This document shows, piece after piece, positions 7,434 through 15,800 of a DNA stretch of 64,000 nt. How positions within the stretch are numbered: the stretch's first letter is position 1; each line of letters starts with the position of its first letter. Source of the DNA: Mucilaginibacter pedocola (GTDB lineage: Bacteria > Bacteroidota > Bacteroidia > Sphingobacteriales > Sphingobacteriaceae). Position numbers and translations under genes: made by a program. The stretch spans positions 1 through 64,000 of the forward strand of contig NZ_MBTF01000004.1 of assembly GCF_002013915.1 (NCBI RefSeq). The letters are read 5' to 3'. Under the pieces are notes generated by a model. The model made no database searches. It saw only the letters and a program-made list of their open reading frames with translations, and was not told the origin of the DNA.

Positions 7434-9659
7434 TTGGAGAACCAGGAACTAACTACCGTTGAAACCGCCAAAGACCTTGGCCTTTTACCCGAAGAGTTTG
7501 CTAAAATACAAGAGATACTGGGCCGCGTGCCAAACTTTACCGAGCTGTCTATCTTCGCGGTAATGTGGAGCGAGCACTGCTCATACAAAAACTCTATTAC
7601 CTGGCTAAAAACATTGCCAAAAGATAGCCCCCGTATGCTGGCCAAAGCAGGCGAAGAAAATGCCGGTTTGGTTGACCTTGGCGGCGGTGTAGGCTGCGCT
7701 TTTAAAATAGAATCACATAACCACCCATCGGCGCTGGAACCATACCAGGGTGCTGCTACAGGCGTGGGCGGTATCAACCGCGATATATTTACCATGGGTG
7801 CACGCCCAATTGCCCAAATGAACTCGCTTCGTTTCGGCGACCTTAGCCTCGATAAAACCAAATGGTTGGTTAAAGGTGTTGTAAAAGGTATCAGCCATTA
7901 CGGTAACGCCTTTGGTATACCAACGGTAGGCGGCGAGTTATTCTTCGACGAATGTTACAACATTAACCCGCTGGTGAACGCTTTCTCGGCAGGTATCGTA
8001 AAAGCCGGTGAAACGGTTTCTGCAACATCATACGGTGTGGGTAACCCGGTTTATATTGTTGGTTCGGCTACAGGTAAAGATGGTATACATGGTGCGGCCT
8101 TCGCATCAAAAGATATTACCGAAGATTCGGTTAACGATCTTCCGGCCGTACAGGTAGGCGACCCCTTCCAGGAGAAATTGTTGCTGGAGGCTACTTTAGA
8201 AGTAATTAAAACCGGTGCCGTTATTGGTATGCAGGATATGGGTGCGGCAGGTATCATCTGCTCTAACTCAGAAATGAGCGCCAAAGGCGAGCACGGTATG
8301 ATCATCCACCTGGATCGTGTGCCTATGCGCCAGGAGAACATGAAGCCATACGAGGTATTGCTGTCTGAATCTCAGGAGCGTATGCTTATTGTGGTTGAAA
8401 AAGGTAAAGAAGCATTGGTTGAGGCCGTATTTGATAAATGGGACCTGAACTGCGCCATTATAGGCGAGGTGACCGATACCAAACGCCTGGAGTATTACAT
8501 GAACGGCGAGAAAGTGGCCGATGTACCCGCAGATGATTTAGTATTAGGCGGTGGTGCCCCGGTTTACACCCGCGAATACCGCGAGCCCGCTTACTATGCC
8601 GAGAACCAGAAATTCAAGATAGAAGATATTGCCGAGCCTGCTAATTTAGTAGACGTGGCCGAGCATTTGATTGCTCACCCTAACATCGCATCGAAACGTT
8701 GGGTTACCGACCAATACGATTCGATGATTGGTACTGCCACCATGACCACCAATCGCCCAAGCGATGCGGCCGTGGTTGCCGTGAAAGATACCGAGAAAGC
8801 CATTGTACTTACCTGCGATTGCAACTCGCGCTACGTATACGCCGATCCGCAAAAAGGTACCGCTATTGCCGTTGCCGAAGCAGCGCGTAACATTACCTGC
8901 GCCGGTGGCGAGCCTGTGGCCATTACCAACTGCTTAAACTTTGGTAACCCGTATATCCCCGAAGTTTACTGGCAATTTGTGGGCGCTATAAAAGGTATGG
9001 GCGAGGCCTGCCGCAAGTTTGATACCCCGGTAACCGGCGGTAACGTAAGCTTCTACAACCAATCATCAGATGAAGGCCCGGTATTCCCGACCCCAACTAT
9101 TGGTATGCTGGGCGTTATGGACGACCAAAGCAACCTGATGACGCTTGACTTTAAACAACCCGGCGACTTGATCTATTTGATAGGCGAATCGGTTAATGAT
9201 ATCGCGTCTTCGCAGTACCTGGCATCGTACCATAAAGTATTGGCGGCACCTGCTCCGTACTTCGATATCGATAAAGAGTATGCTATGCACCAGGTGGTGA
9301 AAGAACTCATCAAACATAAAGTAGTTCAGTCGGCACATGATGTGGCTGACGGTGGTTTATATGTAGCTTTAGTAGAATCGAGCCTGCCGAATGGTTTAGG
9401 CTTTGATATCGAAACCGATAGCAGCATCCGTAAAGATGCCTTCCTGTTCGGCGAAGCACAGGGTAGGGTAGTGGTAAGTATAGCACCTGACGATCAGGAG
9501 CGCTTTATCGAGATGATGGCCACCAGCGAAGTTGAATTCAGCCTGTTGGGTACTGTGAACGGTACAGGTAACACTACTATCGACGAAGAACTGTTCGGTA
9601 ATATTACCGACCTGAAGATGGTACACAGCAACGTACTGCACGCAAGCCTCGGCGAATAA
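7434..9659 (+). CDS. purL: Phosphoribosylformylglycinamidine synthase (PurL subunit type)
   Basis: Catalyses the ATP-dependent conversion of FGAR to FGAM in de novo purine synthesis. The 741-residue size is that of the small PurL that works with separate PurQ and PurS, not the 1,300-residue fused form. Visible motifs include MWSEHCSYK near residue 44, GVGGINRDIFTMGARPIA near 103, and two AIRS-like halves with GMQDMGAAG and SAHDVADGGL. The start is TTG at 7434: an in-frame TAA lies two codons upstream, and the next ATG is inside the conserved catalytic motif, so no normal start is possible. The stop overlaps the start of the next gene (TAATG). purQ and purS are not in the window. Confidence 0.95.
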   Translation: MENQELTTVETAKDLGLLPEEFAKIQEILGRVPNFTELSIFAVMWSEHCSYKNSITWLKTLPKDSPRMLAKAGEENAGLVDLGGGVGCAFKIESHNHPSALEPYQGAATGVGGINRDIFTMGARPIAQMNSLRFGDLSLDKTKWLVKGVVKGISHYGNAFGIPTVGGELFFDECYNINPLVNAFSAGIVKAGETVSATSYGVGNPVYIVGSATGKDGIHGAAFASKDITEDSVNDLPAVQVGDPFQEKLLLEATLEVIKTGAVIGMQDMGAAGIICSNSEMSAKGEHGMIIHLDRVPMRQENMKPYEVLLSESQERMLIVVEKGKEALVEAVFDKWDLNCAIIGEVTDTKRLEYYMNGEKVADVPADDLVLGGGAPVYTREYREPAYYAENQKFKIEDIAEPANLVDVAEHLIAHPNIASKRWVTDQYDSMIGTATMTTNRPSDAAVVAVKDTEKAIVLTCDCNSRYVYADPQKGTAIAVAEAARNITCAGGEPVAITNCLNFGNPYIPEVYWQFVGAIKGMGEACRKFDTPVTGGNVSFYNQSSDEGPVFPTPTIGMLGVMDDQSNLMTLDFKQPGDLIYLIGESVNDIASSQYLASYHKVLAAPAPYFDIDKEYAMHQVVKELIKHKVVQSAHDVADGGLYVALVESSLPNGLGFDIETDSSIRKDAFLFGEAQGRVVVSIAPDDQERFIEMMATSEVEFSLLGTVNGTGNTTIDEELFGNITDLKMVHSNVLHASLGE

Positions 9660-10048
9660 TGCTGAAGCTGAATAAGATACAACACGTAGCGATCATATGT
9701 TCGGACTATGAAAAGTCGAAGCACTTCTACACCGAAGTGCTCGGCTTAAAAATAGTCTTGGAAACCTATCGCGAAGCAAGAGATTCGTATAAACTCGATT
9801 TGGAGGTAGGAGGGCAGTATCAGATAGAACTGTTTTCTTTCCCAAATCCACCCGCCCGTGTATCGCGCCCCGAAGCTGCCGGTTTAAGGCATTTGGCTTT
9901 CGAGGTAGATAATATTAATGAAGCGGTTTTCCATCTGAACGAGTTTGGCGTAATAACCGAACCCATCCGTATAGATGAAACTACGGGTAAACGCTTTACT
10001 TTCTTCTCCGATCCTGATGATTTGCCCTTGGAGTTGTACGAGCTGTAA
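9659..10048 (+). CDS. VOC-family (glyoxalase I-like) metalloprotein
   Basis: A 129-residue single-domain vicinal-oxygen-chelate protein resembling the YaeR/SMU1112c group. The fold is indicated by IQHVAIICSDYEKSKHFYTEVLGL at the N-terminus and LRHLAFEVDNINEA in the second half, with metal-ligand candidates His near residue 9, Glu near 57, His near 78 and a terminal Glu in LPLELYEL. The ATG overlaps the purL stop by one base, implying translational coupling. Its substrate is unknown, and a role in methylglyoxal detoxification is possible but not shown. A terminator follows within 25 bases. Confidence 0.85.
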   Translation: MLKLNKIQHVAIICSDYEKSKHFYTEVLGLKIVLETYREARDSYKLDLEVGGQYQIELFSFPNPPARVSRPEAAGLRHLAFEVDNINEAVFHLNEFGVITEPIRIDETTGKRFTFFSDPDDLPLELYEL

Positions 10049-10069
10049 CAAACATTAACAATACTGTAG

Positions 10070-10095
10070 AGACGCGATACTTCGCGTCTTTTTTG
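10070..10095 (+). terminator. Intrinsic terminator of the purL-VOC unit
   Basis: AGACGCGA and TCGCGTCT form an 8-bp stem with a TACT loop, followed by six T residues. The gacgcgatacttcgcgtc core may itself be a repeat family. Confidence 0.85.
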
Positions 10096-10106
10096 TTTTA
10101 GTTATT

Positions 10107-10290
10107 TTTAACCGCAGAGTTCACAGAGAAAAACCACAGAGTTCACAGAGAGCTTTGCAACGTCATCAGAGAGTTTTTTGATCATCATATTTGTTAAATT
10201 TAATTGAGTTTTTTTATTACGCGATTTAAATTACCGAAAAACAGGCTCTGTGCTTCTCTGTGTAAATCTCTGCGCCCTCTGTGGTTAAAT
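10107..10290. repeat. 'accgcagag' repeat element, copy 1
   Basis: Begins TTTAACCGCAGAGTTCACAG and ends, in inverted orientation, with CTCTGTGGTTAAATAG. Internal 'cacagag' motifs recur every 10-15 bases. The same design recurs at 18644, 47374, 47569 and 61740. The upstream 64 codons in front of the DUF1080 gene start are this repeat, not protein. Confidence 0.75.
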
Positions 10291-10317
10291 AGCCGGCCTG
10301 ACAGGAAAGTGACGCTA

Positions 10318-10362
10318 AAATTCGTGCAATTCGAATCAATTCGTGCAATTAGTGTTATTCAT
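10318..10362. repeat. 'attcgtg' repeat, copy 1
   Basis: Two ATTCGTGCAATT units flank a palindromic centre (ATTCGAAT), with 'attagtgtta' after. Related copies lie at 59888-60085, 60118-60160 and 61850-61905. Confidence 0.65.
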
Positions 10363-10395
10363 TTTTGTAGCTTTAAAAACTTAATTATAACCAAT

Positions 10396-11376
10396 ATGAA
10401 ATTCTTACCCCGTTTTGCCGGTAAACGTATGTTCCGGGTTTTAGGCGTGTCTGTTATAGCGGGCTTGCTGCTATCGTCAACTTTAAAGGTTTCGGCACAG
10501 GTTGCCAAAGATCCCGATGTAATTGGCCGTTGGGATATTACGATGGATAAAGACGGCGTTACCCAACCGTCGTGGTTGGAAGTGCAGAAGTCGGGTACGC
10601 ATACGCTTATCGGGCGTTTCACCTATGCCTTTGGCAGCGCACGCCCTATATCCGAAGTTAAACCTAAAGATGGCAAATACAGTTTCTCTATCCCACCGCA
10701 ATGGGAGCAGGGCGACCGCAATATGGATTTTGAATTTGAAGTTGGCGGCGATGTGATAAAAGGTACCATGGTGTACACCGATGGCAAAAGCTACAGCTTT
10801 ACCGGCGTGCGCGCACCGCGTATGTTGCCTACCAAAACACCTGTTTGGGGTAAACCTATCAAATTGTTCAACGGTAAAGATACCAAGGGCTGGCATACCG
10901 ATGGCAGGCCTAACCAATGGGTGGTAGAGAACGGCATTCTGCGCAGCAAAAAATCGGGTGCTAATTTACTTACCGATAAAACCTTCGGCGATTTTAAACT
11001 GCATATTGAGTTCCGTTACCAAAAAGGCAGCAACAGCGGCGTATACCTGCGCGGCCGTTACGAAGTACAGGTGATCGATACCAAAACCGGCGAGCCCGAG
11101 CCTATTAACAACCAATTCAGTTCGATATATGGCTTTTTGCCTCCTAATAAAATGATGGCTAAAAATGCCGGCGAATGGCAGAGCTATGATATCACCTTAG
11201 TAGGCCGCCTGGTTACTATAGTAGCTAACGGTACCGAAGTAGTTTGCCGTGCCGAGATACCTGGTATCACCGGTGGCGCTATCAACAGCCGCGAAGGCGA
11301 ACCCGGCCCGCTAATGATACAAGGCGACCACGGCCCTATAGATTTCAGGAATATTGTGATAACGCCGGCTAAGTAA
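10396..11376 (+). CDS. Secreted DUF1080 (3-keto-disaccharide hydrolase-like) protein
   Basis: A 326-residue exported protein. The frame is open 64 codons upstream, but that part is repeat DNA; ATG at 10396 gives a proper signal peptide (residues 1-35, hydrophobic VIAGLLLSS, cleavage near VSAQ). Residues about 40-135 form a lipocalin-like beta domain (GRWDITMDKDG, then YSFTGVRAP). From about 150 the DUF1080/PF06439 concanavalin-like domain begins with LFNGKDTKGWH, followed by FRYQKGSNSGVYLRGRYEVQ and a final IDFRNIVI strand. The family is linked to glycoside breakdown in Bacteroidota. It is a single-gene unit ended by a strong terminator. Confidence 0.87.
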   Translation: MKFLPRFAGKRMFRVLGVSVIAGLLLSSTLKVSAQVAKDPDVIGRWDITMDKDGVTQPSWLEVQKSGTHTLIGRFTYAFGSARPISEVKPKDGKYSFSIPPQWEQGDRNMDFEFEVGGDVIKGTMVYTDGKSYSFTGVRAPRMLPTKTPVWGKPIKLFNGKDTKGWHTDGRPNQWVVENGILRSKKSGANLLTDKTFGDFKLHIEFRYQKGSNSGVYLRGRYEVQVIDTKTGEPEPINNQFSSIYGFLPPNKMMAKNAGEWQSYDITLVGRLVTIVANGTEVVCRAEIPGITGGAINSREGEPGPLMIQGDHGPIDFRNIVITPAK

Positions 11377-11397
11377 GAACGCCCACCACATTCCTCC

Positions 11398-11570
11398 TCC
11401 GTGTCATTTCGACGAACAGCGCGCAGGGAAAGAGCGGGGTGTGAGGAGAAAACTTCGACACAACAACTTTCAGGCTATACAGGCGTTAATGCTTGGCGTT
11501 CATACTAAGTTTCGAAGATTTCTCACCCTCTTGCGCACCATGCCAGCGCTTCAGGGTTCGAAATGACATA
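11398..11570. repeat. Inverted-repeat element with 'gtcatttcga' ends
   Basis: GTGTCATTTCGAC near 11401 and the inverse TTCGAAATGACAT near 11560 bound about 170 bases with no supported gene. The structure looks like a small non-autonomous palindromic element. Confidence 0.6.
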
Positions 11571-11580
11571 GTGTTTAAAA

Positions 11581-11618
11581 GAAAGCTCGTTGGATGCATC
11601 CAACGAGCTTTCTTTTTT
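11581..11618 (+). terminator. Intrinsic terminator, 32-base perfect palindrome
   Basis: GAAAGCTCGTTGGATG pairs perfectly with CATCCAACGAGCTTTC (11581-11612), followed by a T-run. It lies about 200 bases after the DUF1080 stop, beyond a repeat that probably separated gene and terminator. Confidence 0.85.
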
Positions 11619-11692
11619 GCCCCGTTTTACGACAATACGCTTACAGTCTATTTTCTGCAGGATGAGTATATTACGGCTTCAAATTATACCTC

Positions 11693-12814
11693 ATGAAGAA
11701 GTGCGCTGTTTTGATATTGATGATGTTGCCTCTAATTGCCGCTGCACAAAAGGCTTTTACTATAAGCGCCGCCAACATACCATTCAAAGATGGCGACCGG
11801 ATATTTTTGGTTTATAAAGAGAACGGCGTTAAGCATGCCGATTCTACGGTCGTGAAAAATGGTTCATTTTCTTTTTCCGGCAAAACATCTTCGTTAGGTG
11901 AAGGCTACATCTGCCGTAACGACAACCCGTTTTTTGCTGCCTACCTGCACGATTCTGCCAATATTTACATCGAGCCCGGTAACATCATTATCACTACGCC
12001 CGATTCGCTTATCAATGCCGCTATTACCGGTACTCCCAATAATAACGATCAAACGGAGTTAGATATAGCGCTGAAGCCCTTCGAACTAAAGCTACGGCCT
12101 ATTAACCAATATTACGATGCATTGAGCCCGGCGCAACAAGAGGATGCCGGTATTATTGCGGAGGTAAGGGCCAAAACCAATGTGGTGCTCAAAGAAATGG
12201 AGCCTGTCAAGCTCGATTTTATCCGGAAACATCCCGCGTCTTATGTTAGCCTCGAGACATTGCAACGCATGCTAAACAATGCCGCCCTGAACGATGTATC
12301 GGATGCATATGCGGGCTTGGCCCCGCAGTTGAAGAATAGCACTTCAGGAAAAAAACTTGGCGGGATGATAGCCGACGCAAAGAGCGCAGAGGTGGGGGTA
12401 ATGGCACCGGAATTTACCTTGCCCGATAAAACGGGTAGACCGATAAAATTATCGTCATATCGCGGCAAGTATGTGTTGGTTGATTTTTGGGCCTCGTGGT
12501 GTTTCCCCTGCAGAAAAGAAAATCCTAACGTACTGGCGGCCTATCAAAAATATAAAGCAAAAGGTTTTACGGTATTAAGTGTTTCTATTGACGATAAAGA
12601 TTCAAAAGCCGCTTGGCTGCGAGCCATAAAAGCCGACCATTTGCCCTGGACACAGGTGTTAGACCGTGCCAAACCCGCTAAAATGGTTAAAGAAAGTTAT
12701 GGCGTTACCACCATACCGGTCAATGTATTGGTTGACCCATCGGGCAAAATAATAGCCCGCAACATACGCGACAGAACGCTGGAGAGCACCTTGAAGCAGG
12801 TGTTTGGCGAATAA
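11693..12814 (+). CDS. TlpA-like thioredoxin-fold thiol-disulfide protein
   Basis: A 373-residue periplasmic thiol-disulfide oxidoreductase. It has a signal peptide (MKKCAVLILMMLPLIAAAQ), an N-terminal DUF4369-like beta domain (about 25-125: FKDGDRIFLVYKENG), a helical linker, and a C-terminal AhpC/TSA-Redoxin domain from about 240. The active site WASWCFPCRKENP carries the CxxC pair near residue 265, and the cis-Pro region TTIPVNVLVD is present near 340. This architecture is frequent in Bacteroidota and usually acts in reduction of secreted proteins or cytochrome maturation. Its last 156 bases are overlapped on the other strand by the run-on end of the alpha-2-macroglobulin frame. Confidence 0.9.
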   Translation: MKKCAVLILMMLPLIAAAQKAFTISAANIPFKDGDRIFLVYKENGVKHADSTVVKNGSFSFSGKTSSLGEGYICRNDNPFFAAYLHDSANIYIEPGNIIITTPDSLINAAITGTPNNNDQTELDIALKPFELKLRPINQYYDALSPAQQEDAGIIAEVRAKTNVVLKEMEPVKLDFIRKHPASYVSLETLQRMLNNAALNDVSDAYAGLAPQLKNSTSGKKLGGMIADAKSAEVGVMAPEFTLPDKTGRPIKLSSYRGKYVLVDFWASWCFPCRKENPNVLAAYQKYKAKGFTVLSVSIDDKDSKAAWLRAIKADHLPWTQVLDRAKPAKMVKESYGVTTIPVNVLVDPSGKIIARNIRDRTLESTLKQVFGE

Positions 12815-15800
12815 TACTTTTTGCAAAGCCGCAATCTCGGCATGCGTAAATTGTATGCCGAGATTGCCGCGTCGCCCTTTTCCCTCAGTGCCCTGCGCTT
12901 CTGCTCCTTGCAATGACAAGAGGGCTATTATTGCGGTGTTTTTTACTTCAACCCATTGCCCTTTTATCAGCGCGTTCACATCATGATTATACATCGCTTC
13001 GCAATAGGCGGCAGGCAGGTAATATTTGCCGGCGTAGGCCGCGTTCAGCATTACGTAGTAGGTAACCTCGACGTTTTCGCTCAGGCTGAAATAAGTGTTC
13101 ACCCGGTCGTCGCGGATGTCGCGGTAATCGGATGGGGAGGATTTGAAGGCCTCGTCGTTATTCAGCATGCGGGTGTTTAGTATTTCCCAGCCCGATGGGA
13201 ATATTTGCGTGAGCGCTAGGTTATCATAACGCCCACGTTTGCCCGGGTTTTTAATGTTTACCTGTGCCACAAAGTCGGTACCCTGTTTCAGTTTTGTTGG
13301 GTCGATAGGTTTGCCGCCGAGGCTGAAGTAGCCCACACGCATTTGCAGAACATCGGGGTTAATGTATGTTTTCACATCCTGGCCCGATGATGGCTGCCCT
13401 TGCTGTATCAGCCTTACATAAAGCCTGTTGCTGCCGTTGTTCTTCATCACCACGTTGCCACCATTAGCCGCAATGGCCGACGACCAGATGTACGAACCCG
13501 AGCTGACATTCGCTTTGGTACTGTTTGCCTGGTAATTGAACTGCAGCTTACCGCCCGATTTGTTAACCCCGCAATATTCGGCAATGGCCACAAGCGAGTA
13601 GGCGGTGGTTTGGGTGCTGTACCAGCTATCAACAGATAACCGCGCCGCTACCGAGCGTAGTAAACCCGCCGCCCTTTGGTGTTGGCCAAGCAGCGTAAGA
13701 GTTTCCAGTATCATGGCTTCGTCGCGCAGGTCGGAGCCGTAGGTGCCGTACATGGCATTGTATGGCGCAATATCGGTCGACAGGCCGTTCACCATACGCG
13801 CGCCAACTTCGGGTTGGCCAGCCAGTTTGTAAGCGGCCGCTAAGCGCCAGCGTGCTTCTACGCTTAGGTATTGATATTCCTTCAGGCGGTTCATGGCACC
13901 CAGCTCAGGCGTGCCGGCCAAAGCCAGCAGGAACAAACGGTAGGCTTGCACCAGGTCGGTATAGTAATAATAACCGTGTATGTTGGTACGCGGATCGGGC
14001 GACCAGTTTACCGCCTTTTGTTTTTGGTAGCGTTTCCACTCGTTCATTAGCCCGGCGGGTAGTGCGTAGCCCTTGGCCTGTGCCGCCAGCAGGAAGTGCC
14101 CCGCATAGTTGCTACCCCATTCGTCGGCTTTGCCTTCGCCCGGCCAGTAGCTTAAGCCGCCCTCGGTAGTGCGGAAGCCATTAAGCCTTGCAATGGTATT
14201 GCGGATGTTACGGTCGGTCTCGGCCTTTTGGCGAGAGGTTAGGTCGAGCAATTGGCTCAAACACAACTGCGGGAAACCCGACGAGGTGGTTTGCTCCACA
14301 CAGCCATGAGGATAGGTAATGAGGTAATCCAGCCTTTTGCCCAGGTTTAACGGCGGGATGCTCGCCACCTCTAAACTGGCTTTGTTGGTACCATTGATGC
14401 CAACAGCGGTATAAGGCGTTGCCCATGTTTCGCCCGGTTTCAATTCTTTCTCTATCACGCGGCTAACGGGAGGGTTAGGGTTGCGTACATTCAGCTCAAC
14501 ATCGTAGGCCGTACCTTCGCCGCCCGATTTGGCTGTTACCTTCACCTTGCCCACACCTACAAAATCCTTCACATCCAGGTCAAAGGTTACCAATTGGTCG
14601 CCAGGTTTGGCGAAAGTGATGGTTTTGGTATTGTTGCCGCCCAAATTACTGAAAGCGTTAGATTGTACCTGCACCGTAACCGTTTTAATGTTATTCTCCA
14701 TAGCAAATACCGTAACCGGTAGCTGCACCTTCTCCGATGGGCCAAGCACCCTCGGTAGTGTGGCCAATATCATCAACGGCTTTTTAACAGGTACAGCTTT
14801 TTCGGCAAAGCCGTAGCCGCCATCGTGCCCGGCTATTACCATGGCCTTCACCGAACCTACGTATTGCGGCAGGGTGAATTTAGTAGTTTGGCTTGCGCCT
14901 TTCTCTAAACGGAATGGCCCTAAAAACTTCACCACAGGTTTAAAGCGGTTCACGGTTACGTTCTTGTTAACACCGCCCGTGCCATCGCCACCAATACTTA
15001 GTATACGCTCTAAACCACCGCCGAAGGCACCTATTACATAGTCGAACAGGTCCCAGGTTTTTACGCCGAGGGCCTCGTGTGCATAGAAGGCCTCGTGAGG
15101 GTCAGGAGTTTTATAGTTGGTGATATCCAACAGCCCTTCGTCAACAATAGCAATGGTGTAGGTCATGGCCTTGCCGCTGGCTTCGGATACCGTTATGGCC
15201 GACTGTGTTTCGGGGCGCAACTTATCCGGCATGCTGATAACCGGTTTCAGGATGGTTTCCGGGTCATCCACATTCAGCGGGATGGCGCCGTACATGCGTA
15301 TCGGCAGGTCGTTTTTGGTTTGGGCGTGGCGCTGCAACAGCGTTACATTCACAAACACGTTTGGTGCCATGGTTTCGTCAACCTTAAAAGTGTAGCGTGT
15401 TTCGCCTTTTTTGGTATCTATCCAGGTAGTTTTTAAAACCTTGCTGCCGTTCTCAAAACTGATGAGCGCATGCCCGTCGCCACCCGTAGGGATGGTTAGG
15501 GTTGCTTCCTCGCCGACTTTATAATTGGTTTTATCGGACGTGAATGATAGCATCGCCGCTTCGGTAGGAGCGGTCTGCTGTAAACGTTCCGACCAGTTTG
15601 GCCAATCTACATACATGATCTTGCCGGTAGAGTGCCCCGTTTCAGGGTCTTTTATGCGGATGAGATAGCGGCCCCAATCGGCTTTTGGTATGCGCAAGGT
15701 GTACTTTCCACGGCCGTTGTTTAGCGTAACGGTGCCGGTACGTATCAGTTTGTTGTATTTATCCTGCGTAAAATTGCTCATCTCATCGCCGGTTTCGTCC

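Noticed and set aside
10204..10395. 64-codon N-terminal extension of the DUF1080 protein
   Set aside because: The extension is made of repeat DNA and would bury the signal peptide; ATG 10396 is better.
12822..12923. Simple terminator between convergent genes
   Set aside because: It can fold as a hairpin, but its length and its 'tcattgcaagg' tail mark it as an interspersed repeat that lies inside the A2M frame.
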